Shown one piece after another: positions 27,763 through 34,559 of a stretch of 46,795 nucleotides of DNA. This DNA is from Klebsiella pneumoniae (GTDB lineage: Bacteria; Pseudomonadota; Gammaproteobacteria; Pseudomonadales; Pseudohongiellaceae): assembly GCA_945869725.1 (NCBI GenBank), contig CAMBPO010000016.1, positions 1 through 46,795 on the forward strand, given 5' to 3'. The stretch's first letter is position 1. Every line of letters starts with the position of its first letter. The notes under the pieces are model-generated. The model was given only the letters and a program-made list of their open reading frames with translations, did not search any database and was not told the origin of the DNA. The position numbers were made by a program, and so were the translations under genes.

Positions 27763-28255
27763 CGGTAGGCACCGGCAGACTGGACGCACCCGACTGCTTC
27801 AGTTGCAGGAGGTAATACACAATCGAACCTACGCCTACAACCAGACCTGCCACCACACCCACATCAACGATTCCCCGCCAGGGCTGCGGCAGCATGCGCG
27901 CCAGCAACACAAAACACACAATCATACAGCTCAGGGCAATCGACATGATGCGTCGGCGCGGTGTAGCGTGGACATAGCCCATACAAAACAAAGGTGCGAG
28001 CAACACATGGACGGGTCTTGGATTGTTGGCGAGGTAGTTGGCACGCGCCACAACACGCGGGGCAAAAGCCAGATGAAATCCTTTGTATCCCTCTGCCCAG
28101 ACCATGTAGGCGAACCAGCCCAACAACAACAGCCATTGCGTAAGCGACAGGTCGTACGTATTCAATTCCAGAGCAACACCACCAAGCCTGACGATGGCAA
28201 ACGACAACAGCAGCAAAATCCCGCCAACACCCCAGATAAATCCGATAGATCTCAC
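27749..28255 (-). CDS. Unknown small membrane protein of the glycan cluster
   Basis: The 168-residue protein has about four hydrophobic helices (IGFIWGVGGILLLLSFAIV, LTQWLLLLGWFAYMVW, IMSIALSCMIVCFVLLA and VGVVAGLVVGVGSIVYYLL), with a basic loop between the second and third. I do not recognise a family. It has the size and topology of small polyprenyl-glycan or flippase-associated proteins, but no diagnostic motif was seen. The start is GTG at 28255 with a weak binding site. Overlap with the downstream glycosyltransferase supports a common role in glycan export or assembly. Confidence 0.65.
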   Translation of the reverse strand: MRSIGFIWGVGGILLLLSFAIVRLGGVALELNTYDLSLTQWLLLLGWFAYMVWAEGYKGFHLAFAPRVVARANYLANNPRPVHVLLAPLFCMGYVHATPRRRIMSIALSCMIVCFVLLARMLPQPWRGIVDVGVVAGLVVGVGSIVYYLLQLKQSGASSLPVPTDVPV

Positions 28256-28295
28256 AACACTGTAACCCGCTGAATACTTGGTTCAAGGAGTCGGC

Positions 28296-28301
28296 ATTAT
28301 A
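28296..28301 (-). promoter_or_regulatory. Candidate -10 element before the membrane protein/glycosyltransferase genes
   Basis: A perfect TATAAT on the minus strand lies in the 52-base gap between the PilH-like fusion gene and the membrane protein gene. No good -35 is present at 16-18 bases. If active it would let the glycan genes be expressed apart from the receiver genes upstream. Confidence 0.35.
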
Positions 28302-28307
28302 GCCAGT

Positions 28308-30302
28308 TTAGACAACAGGCTGATAGGGAAGATATTTAGCCATCAAGGTATGCTGCTCACGCAGGAGCTCGGTCATCAAGCTGCGATACTCGTTGATATT
28401 GCCACGTTGACGCAGAATCTGACGCAAGCGGGTGTTGATGGACTGGCAGTGTTTCCATTCCGCGGCTGCTTCAGACGGGTTGATCTGCACATGCTCAGTC
28501 AGTGCCTCTGTCTCGCTGGCCGGCGATCCCTGCCGTGCCTGTGGAAACAACATAAACAGCTCGTGAATGGATTTTTGCGCTGCAATCTCAAGATGCGGTT
28601 CATCCAGCGGGCGCCAGGCGGCAGCCTGATCCAGCAGTCTGCACAGCACTCGATGCGCACGCCCCAGCACCAGACGCAGTTTCTTCTGTTGTTGCAAACG
28701 CTCAGGCTCGCGGCTCAAGAGTTGATAACAATCCTGCATCAGTCTGGACAAGCTTTCCACCCGCATGACGCCCAACCTGCTGGCGCCCTGCGTCAGCAGC
28801 TGCAATTCGTGACTTATCTCGCTCAAACTGGTGCCCGATTGCCGGATGTCATCCAGCAACGCAGACACAATGCCGTCCGGTTTTGGCAGCTGATGTAATC
28901 CCGCCGCCAGCATCTGATGTTCCAGTCCGTCACCCGCCTGAGACCACCTGCCCGCACAGATTTCAGCGGCAGCCAACTGGTTGAACAACTCGTCAGGCGG
29001 TAAAACGCCGCTCCCTGCAGACTGACGCAGATCGCTGATGAGCTTGCACAGACTGTTGAGGTCCGCATCGCTGAATATGTCTGGTCGCAGCAGGCAGTGA
29101 CAACTGTACTGGTACAGACAAGCCGCAATCATTTGCCAGCCCTGCCAAATTGAATGCTCTGCAAAACCATGCTCCGCGCTGATCTGCAGTGACGCACGCA
29201 GTTTGTAAACACTGACCATCATGGCTGACAGTTGCTGGTGAACGGGCTTGATACCGCCAAGCGTCGCAGCGATAACCGCCAGCATTTTTTCCAGCCAGAC
29301 AGCACTGTCACCCCCCGCCATTGGCTTGATAGGCGGACAGTTGTAATGACCCCCATAGCGCTCTGCCAGAGAGGCCTTCAGTGTCGGGTGATTTGCCGTC
29401 AGGACACCCAGAGTGCACAGGATCAGTAACAATTCGGTTGGCTCTGGCTGAATGATCTGCTGCTGCAAAACACGCATCACTTGACCGATTCTCTCCGATC
29501 CGGCTGCCTGGTGATGGCCGGGCGGCGCTGACACCACATCGGTTGCCAACAGACTCTCGATGCGCCAGATAAAGTGCCGTACCGTGCCACTGGCAATGGC
29601 ATCAGCCGACAGATGTTCAGCAGCAGGCAGAAACGACAGGGCATGACACAAGCGTTGTGCACGAGCAGCGCAGGGCGTTGCACTCAGCATGGATGTTAAC
29701 TGCACCGCCGGCGATGACTGCAGCAGTGCATAGATATCCGCCACCATTTCACGGATCAATGCGGTCAGTGTCGTCACTGCCTCAGAAGATACACTCGAAA
29801 TGCTGCTATCGTTGGCGATCATCGGCTGCGGAAAGTCAACGTCGGACAAATTCACCTCTTGCTGAGGACCGGGCAGAGGGCCAGGCAGAGGCACAGAATC
29901 CGCTTGCAGCTCCGGGTGCGAATGCCCGGTTGGTCTCAGCGGCGTCAGCAAGTGCTGCAGTTGTTGCGCCAGAACGGCGGTTCCCGCACGCCGGCTCAGC
30001 ACATGCCTGATGCCTCTGGCCGCTGCCCACAACAGATCTGACTCCAGCCGGCGATCACTCAACAGCACGATGGGCGACTTTGTCTGACGCGCCAGTGCAG
30101 CGGCCAGCGAGAAGCCATTGGATTGGTGACGCATCAACTCAACCAGAATCAGGTCAGCACGATGCGATCGCCGCCACGCTCGATAATCGTCAAGGTTTCC
30201 GACACACGCAACGTCATGTTCGCCATTGAGAGCCAGCATCAGACTGTCGGCCAACTTATGGGCATGGTCAGTATTGTCGTCAATGATCAGAAAACAGGCC
30301 AT
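28308..30302 (-). CDS. PilH-like pseudo-receiver fused to a long helical scaffold domain
   Basis: The 664-residue protein begins with a receiver domain close to PilH: MACFLIIDDNTDHAHKL compares with the PilH opening, and the W-x-x-x-x-x-G spacing near residue 92 is kept. The acidic pair D8-D9 is present, but the phospho-accepting Asp is E55 (LILVELMRHQSNG) and the KP motif is SRR (103-105). A Pro-rich linker (about 120-165) leads to roughly 490 helical residues. Around residue 502, LLTQGASRLG resembles a histidine phosphotransfer motif with the His replaced by Leu, as in degenerate FimL/ChpA-type domains; this match is tentative. ATG at 30302 has AGGGAG upstream and overlaps the PilG-like gene by 23 bases; an ATG at 30413 lies deep inside that gene. 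Confidence 0.75.
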   Translation of the reverse strand: MACFLIIDDNTDHAHKLADSLMLALNGEHDVACVGNLDDYRAWRRSHRADLILVELMRHQSNGFSLAAALARQTKSPIVLLSDRRLESDLLWAAARGIRHVLSRRAGTAVLAQQLQHLLTPLRPTGHSHPELQADSVPLPGPLPGPQQEVNLSDVDFPQPMIANDSSISSVSSEAVTTLTALIREMVADIYALLQSSPAVQLTSMLSATPCAARAQRLCHALSFLPAAEHLSADAIASGTVRHFIWRIESLLATDVVSAPPGHHQAAGSERIGQVMRVLQQQIIQPEPTELLLILCTLGVLTANHPTLKASLAERYGGHYNCPPIKPMAGGDSAVWLEKMLAVIAATLGGIKPVHQQLSAMMVSVYKLRASLQISAEHGFAEHSIWQGWQMIAACLYQYSCHCLLRPDIFSDADLNSLCKLISDLRQSAGSGVLPPDELFNQLAAAEICAGRWSQAGDGLEHQMLAAGLHQLPKPDGIVSALLDDIRQSGTSLSEISHELQLLTQGASRLGVMRVESLSRLMQDCYQLLSREPERLQQQKKLRLVLGRAHRVLCRLLDQAAAWRPLDEPHLEIAAQKSIHELFMLFPQARQGSPASETEALTEHVQINPSEAAAEWKHCQSINTRLRQILRQRGNINEYRSLMTELLREQHTLMAKYLPYQPVV

Positions 30303-30768
30303 CCAGCAATGACTCCCTGTGCATCGACGCGCCTGCGTCTGTGCGCTGCGCAAGCACGCTGCTGAACGCGGCACGCAACTCTTTGCTGCGAAACGGTTTT
30401 TCAAGGCAGGCATCAGCGCCGGCCATCTCTGCCCTGACCGTATCCACCAGTGCGTGACTGCCCGTCAGTATCAGTACCGGCAAGGACACAAAGTCGGGGC
30501 TTTGACGCAGGAGCGAACACACCTGAATGCCACCAAGCCGGGGCAAATCACTGGCGATCAGCAAAATATCCGGCCGCAGTTCGGGTAACCGGCATAAGAC
30601 GTCAAAGCCATCAACAGCCGTCATCACCTGACAGCGTGACTGTGACAACATCGATGTCAGCTGCTCACGCAGCAACACCCCGGCATCTGCCAACAACACG
30701 CGCACGGGTTTGCTGACTGTGTTTATGCCAACCGTGTCCGCGACAGGCGGTCTGGTATTCACTTGCAT
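30280..30768 (-). CDS. PilG-like response regulator lacking the phosphorylation site
   Basis: The 162-residue single receiver domain aligns over its length with PilG of the twitching-motility chemosensory system: CQVMTAVDGFDVL, SDLPRLGGIQVCSLLR and CLEKPF all have direct counterparts. Where PilG has VDIMMP this protein has IASDLP, placing Ala72 at the phospho-acceptor site. The acidic pair is reduced to ADA (27-29), while the switch Thr102 and Lys124 are kept. A strong GGAGGAG site precedes ATG 30768. It is divergent from gshB, the position of pilG in Pseudomonas. It probably acts as a constitutive or partner-controlled pseudo-receiver. Confidence 0.85.
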   Translation of the reverse strand: MQVNTRPPVADTVGINTVSKPVRVLLADAGVLLREQLTSMLSQSRCQVMTAVDGFDVLCRLPELRPDILLIASDLPRLGGIQVCSLLRQSPDFVSLPVLILTGSHALVDTVRAEMAGADACLEKPFRSKELRAAFSSVLAQRTDAGASMHRESLLDGLFSDH

Positions 30769-30858
30769 GGTTTCTCCTCCCTGAGCAAACCCTGGATATC
30801 CGATTCACAAGGGTTGTAGCACAGCATAACGGCGGCTGCCCGAAACCCTGATCTGGCA

Positions 30859-30867
30859 TGTTATGAT
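30859..30867 (+). promoter_or_regulatory. Extended -10 promoter for the gshB operon
   Basis: TGT followed by TATGAT (30862-30867) forms an extended -10 element 41 bases before the gshB ATG. No good -35 is seen at 17 bases. Confidence 0.5.
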
Positions 30868-30908
30868 GCCCGTCATTCAAGACTTAACGTCTACAGAGAG
30901 ACAAATCC

Positions 30909-31871
30909 ATGCAGATCAGACTCGGCATCGTGATGGATCCCATCGACCGTATCAATTACAAAAAAGACACCAGTCTTGCCATGCTGGTGGCTGCTCAGGA
31001 GCGCGGCTGGGAACTTTTTTATATGGAGCAGGGCGACTTGTACCTGGCGGGTGAAACCGCCATGGGACATATGCGCAAACTGTCGGTGGCCTATGATCCT
31101 CATCAGTGGTACTCCATGGGTGAGATCGAGCAACGGCCTCTGGCAGACCTGCACGTCATCCTGATGCGCAAGGACCCACCCTTCGACAACAACTATATTT
31201 ATTCCACTTATTTACTGGAACGGGCCGAGCAGGCAGGCTCTCTGGTTGTCAACAAACCGCAGGCTCTGCGTGACTGTAACGAAAAAATCTTTGCGACCCA
31301 GTTTCCGCAGTGTTGCCCGCCGTTTCTGGTCAGCAGCCGCGACAACATCCTGCGCGCGTTTCATAAAACCCACGGGGATGTCATCTTTAAACCACTGGAT
31401 GGCATGGGTGGCAGCTCGATCTTCAGACTGAAACCCGATGATGCCAACGTCAGCGTGATCATTGAAACGCTGACTGAACATGGACGCAGCCCGATCATGG
31501 CGCAGCGTTACATTCCGGAGATTGTCAAAGGCGACAAGCGTATTCTGTTGGTTGATGGTGAACCGGTACCGTATGCACTGGCGAGGGTTCCCGCCATAGG
31601 CGAGACACGCGGTAATCTGGCGGCGGGCGGCAGTGGTATCGCCCAACCTTTGTCTGAACGTGACCGCTGGATTGCCGGGCAGGTAAAAAGTACCATCAAA
31701 GCCAAAGGTCTGCTGTTTGTCGGACTGGACGTTATCGGCGATTACCTGACTGAAATCAACGTTACCAGCCCAACCTGCGTGCGCGAGATAAATGCCGCTT
31801 ACAATCTTGATATCGCGGGCGACCTGATGGCCGTGATCGCGGAAAAACTGGTCTATGCTGGCAAGCTCTGA
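30909..31871 (+). CDS. gshB: Glutathione synthetase
   Basis: The 320-residue ATP-grasp enzyme joins gamma-glutamylcysteine and glycine to glutathione. The N-terminus GIVMDPIDRINYKKDTS is typical of the proteobacterial family. The ATP-grasp core shows DVIFKPLDGMGGSSIF, GDKRILLVDGEP and ARVPAIGETRGNLAAGG, and the C-terminus has DVIGDYLTEINVTSPT with the metal ligands. It leads the operon gshB-tonB-yqgE-ruvX, known from Pseudomonas; the E. coli version lacks the tonB gene. Its stop lies 17 bases inside the tonB frame. Confidence 0.97.
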   Translation: MQIRLGIVMDPIDRINYKKDTSLAMLVAAQERGWELFYMEQGDLYLAGETAMGHMRKLSVAYDPHQWYSMGEIEQRPLADLHVILMRKDPPFDNNYIYSTYLLERAEQAGSLVVNKPQALRDCNEKIFATQFPQCCPPFLVSSRDNILRAFHKTHGDVIFKPLDGMGGSSIFRLKPDDANVSVIIETLTEHGRSPIMAQRYIPEIVKGDKRILLVDGEPVPYALARVPAIGETRGNLAAGGSGIAQPLSERDRWIAGQVKSTIKAKGLLFVGLDVIGDYLTEINVTSPTCVREINAAYNLDIAGDLMAVIAEKLVYAGKL

Positions 31872-32754
31872 TGTCAAAGCCCTGACCTACACCGACCCGG
31901 CGTCGCTGGGCAATGAACGGTTTGGTTTTACCATGTTCATGTCGGCCTGCCTGCACGTCATTCTGATTGCCGGCGTGGGCTTCAGTTTTGCCACCAAAAG
32001 TGCCGACACGCCGGCGATAGAAATCACACTCGCCCAGTTCCGCAGCGAGACGGCACCGGATCAGGCTGACTTTATAGCGCAGGAGAATCAAACCGGCAGC
32101 GGCACTGTTGATGAACGAATTGCGCCGGCAACCCCCTTCGAGTCCATGCTGTATGACGAGCGGATTCAGGAGGTCCAACCGATCCCTACCCCCGCTGCGG
32201 CAGGTCAGCAGATACAGGATGTGCGCATTCTCAGCTCCACCAACGCTGAGGAACGCTTGCGTCAGCATATGGAGTCACAATCGCCTGAAGACAGTGCTTT
32301 GTTGTCTGAACACTCAAGCCCACAGGACATTTCACTGGCGATAGCCAGTTTGCAGGCGCAGCTGGACATTCAGCAACAAGCGTACGCCAACCGCCCGCGC
32401 CGATATACTATTTCCTCGGCATCAACACAGAAGCGCCATGACGCACTCTACCTTGATAACTGGCGCAAACGTATCGAGCTGGTGGGCAATCAACATTACC
32501 CGGACGAAGCACGCCAGAACGAAATTTTTGGCAGCCTGCGCTTGATGGTTACCATCAGACCTGACGGCAGTGTTGCAGAGATCAGGGTGCTGCAGGGCTC
32601 AGGACAACAGGTGCTCGATCAGGCCGCCGTGGATATTGTCCGGCTGGCGGCGCCCTTTGACGTATTCCCGGAAGAACTGCGCGACAGCATTGATCTGCTG
32701 GAGATCATACGTACCTGGCGGTTTCGCCCTGGCAACGCCTTCAGCAGTCAGTAG
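31855..32754 (+). CDS. TonB-family energy transducer (TonB3 type)
   Basis: The 299-residue protein has a single N-terminal transmembrane helix containing the S-x-x-x-H motif (SACLH), a long periplasmic linker, and a C-terminal TonB domain with YPDEARQNEIFGSLRLMVTI, SGQQVLDQAAVDIVR and TWRFRPG. TonB proteins couple the ExbBD proton channel to outer-membrane proteins. The paralog found between gshB and yqgE in Pseudomonas (tonB3) has been linked to twitching motility, which fits the neighbouring pilG-type gene. ATG at 31855 overlaps gshB by 17 bases; the ATG at 31933 is inside the membrane helix and less likely. Confidence 0.88.
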   Translation: MLASSDVKALTYTDPASLGNERFGFTMFMSACLHVILIAGVGFSFATKSADTPAIEITLAQFRSETAPDQADFIAQENQTGSGTVDERIAPATPFESMLYDERIQEVQPIPTPAAAGQQIQDVRILSSTNAEERLRQHMESQSPEDSALLSEHSSPQDISLAIASLQAQLDIQQQAYANRPRRYTISSASTQKRHDALYLDNWRKRIELVGNQHYPDEARQNEIFGSLRLMVTIRPDGSVAEIRVLQGSGQQVLDQAAVDIVRLAAPFDVFPEELRDSIDLLEIIRTWRFRPGNAFSSQ

Positions 32755-32785
32755 AACAGGCTTTAAACTGGAGACGATATACCTC

Positions 32786-33400
32786 ATGCAAAAGCAACCT
32801 GAACCAAGTGGCTTTTCTGACCTGGCCGCAGAAGATGGCAGCTGTCTTGAACATCATTTTCTGATTGCCATGCCGCAGTTACAGGATCCTCACTTTCAGG
32901 GTTCGGTAACCTATTTGTGGAAACACGATAAAAACGGCGCCTTGGGTGTTGTCATCAATCGGCCGTCAAAGTTACCTGTCAAAGGCCTGATGGAAGAAAT
33001 GAAGATCACCGTCAACGACCATATCGTGCAAAGACTCACCGACAAAAAAGTCATGGCCGGCGGCCCGGTAGAAAAAAACAAAGGTTTTATCCTGCATGAT
33101 GCCGGCACCGAGTGGGACTACACGCTGCCCATCAACGACTCAATCAGTCTGTCGATGTCACGGGATATTCTGCAGGACATTGCCAGCGGCGGCGGACCTG
33201 TCCGTTATATCGCGGCGCTGGGATGTGCAGGATGGGATGCCGGCCAGCTTGAGCAGGAAATCAGCGACAATGTCTGGCTGACGGTACCTGCCAATGCGGA
33301 TGTGCTGTTCTCAGAGGATCATAACGCCATGGCGGATGCGGCCGCTGCTATTCTTGGCGTCAGCTTGAGCCAGTTATCTACCTTATCAGGACATTCTTGA
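32786..33400 (+). CDS. yqgE: YqgE/AlgH family protein
   Basis: The 204-residue cytoplasmic protein has the family opening LEHHFLIAMPQLQDPHFQGSV, then GALGVVINRP and a C-terminal AALGCAGWDAGQLEQEI. The biochemical role is not established; in Pseudomonas the gene is called algH. ATG at 32786 lies 32 bases after the tonB stop with GGAGA upstream. It lies between tonB and ruvX in the standard order. Confidence 0.93.
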   Translation: MQKQPEPSGFSDLAAEDGSCLEHHFLIAMPQLQDPHFQGSVTYLWKHDKNGALGVVINRPSKLPVKGLMEEMKITVNDHIVQRLTDKKVMAGGPVEKNKGFILHDAGTEWDYTLPINDSISLSMSRDILQDIASGGGPVRYIAALGCAGWDAGQLEQEISDNVWLTVPANADVLFSEDHNAMADAAAAILGVSLSQLSTLSGHS

Positions 33401-33409
33401 CATCCGTTT

Positions 33410-33853
33410 ATGGAAGCGTACCCACAAAAATATCTCAAGCCACTTAAAGTGCTGGCCTTTGATTTTGGCACCAAACGCATTGGCGTCGCTGTTGGCCAAA
33501 GCTTAACCGGCACCGCGCAGGCGCTGTCAGTATTGCCTGCAAACGATGGCATACCGGACTGGAGTCAGCTAGAAAAGCTGGTCACCGACTGGAGGCCGGA
33601 CGCATTTGTTGTCGGGTTGCCATGGAATATGGACGACAGCGAGAGTGAACTGCTGATTCGGGCACGCAAGTTTGGCAACCGTCTGGAAGGCCGTCTGCAC
33701 AAACCGTGTTACGGCATTGATGAACGACTCACCTCGTTTGTTGCGCGGGGTGAATTACTGCGCGGTGAATCCAGCGGCGCGGTCGACAGCTTGGCCGCAC
33801 GCCTGATACTGGAAGCCTGGTTTGCTGGTTTGCCTGCGCTTACACCATCGTAA
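33410..33853 (+). CDS. ruvX: RuvX/YqgF, RNase H-like nuclease for pre-16S rRNA 5' maturation
   Basis: The 147-residue RNase H-fold protein has the first catalytic aspartate in AFDFGTKRIGVAVG, the VGLPWNMDD strand, the DERLTSF motif and the C-terminal catalytic Asp in VDSLAARLILE. It is thought to process the 5' end of 16S rRNA; the older name is putative Holliday junction resolvase. ATG at 33410 lies 9 bases after yqgE. Its last 14 bases overlap the convergent FAH gene. Confidence 0.94.
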   Translation: MEAYPQKYLKPLKVLAFDFGTKRIGVAVGQSLTGTAQALSVLPANDGIPDWSQLEKLVTDWRPDAFVVGLPWNMDDSESELLIRARKFGNRLEGRLHKPCYGIDERLTSFVARGELLRGESSGAVDSLAARLILEAWFAGLPALTPS

Positions 33854-34523
33854 ATACCAGCCTGCCCACACCCTCGATAGCGGCGTCCACCTCGTCGCCC
33901 TGATTGGCAGCACCAACACCCGCCGGGGTTCCGGTGAAGATCACATCGCCGGCTTTTAAGGTGTAATAGGTCGACAACTCCGCAATAACTTCATCGACTT
34001 TCCAGATCAGATCCGACAGATCACCACGCTGTTTTGGCTGCCCGTTTAAAGAAAGCGTGATGGCACCTTTATCTAACCAACCGGTTTTGCTCACAGGAAT
34101 CAAGGCTGAAACCGGACCTGAAAAATCGAAACCTTTGGCGGTATCCCAGGGACGCCCTTGTTTCTTTGCATCAGCCTGTAAATCGCGGCGGGTAAAATCA
34201 ATGCCCACACCATAGGCATATACCGCCTCACGCGCCTGCTCCAGCGTCAGTGATGAACCGCCCTTGTGCAAGGCAACCACCAGTTCAACTTCATGATGCA
34301 AATCCTTTGTTCGTGTGGGGTACGGAACTTTGCCGTCGGGCACAAAGACCGCATCAGCCGGTTTACCAAAAAAGAACGGCGCTTCCCGCGAAGGATCCGC
34401 GCCCATTTCTTTGGCGTGCTCGGCATAGTTGCGGCCAACACAATACACTCTGTTCACCGGGAACTGCGCATCATCACCCTGCACCGCCAATGTCACTTGC
34501 TTCAATTCAAATATGGTTTTCAC
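33840..34523 (-). CDS. Fumarylacetoacetate hydrolase (FAH) family protein
   Basis: The 227-residue enzyme has the family core: VYCVGRNYAEHAKEMG, the metal-binding acids in DLHHEVELVVAL, GIDFTRRDLQ, and the C-terminal GDVIFTGTPAGVGA. Its short length and GRNYAEH point to the FAHD1/YcgM subgroup, which hydrolyses acylpyruvates or decarboxylates oxaloacetate; the substrate cannot be fixed from sequence. It is convergent with ruvX and follows the metalloprotease gene in the minus direction by 36 bases on its upstream side across 34524-34559. Confidence 0.92.
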   Translation of the reverse strand: MKTIFELKQVTLAVQGDDAQFPVNRVYCVGRNYAEHAKEMGADPSREAPFFFGKPADAVFVPDGKVPYPTRTKDLHHEVELVVALHKGGSSLTLEQAREAVYAYGVGIDFTRRDLQADAKKQGRPWDTAKGFDFSGPVSALIPVSKTGWLDKGAITLSLNGQPKQRGDLSDLIWKVDEVIAELSTYYTLKAGDVIFTGTPAGVGAANQGDEVDAAIEGVGRLVFTMV

Positions 34524-34559
34524 GCTATTGGTTTCCTGATCTGAAATTTTTTAAAAATC

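Noticed and set aside
27683..28898. Two plus-strand open frames of about 200 codons (27683-28273 and 28278-28898)
   Set aside because: They lie fully antisense to the membrane protein, glycosyltransferase and PilH-like genes, which have clear protein features. Their own translations are His/Gln-rich and without motifs.
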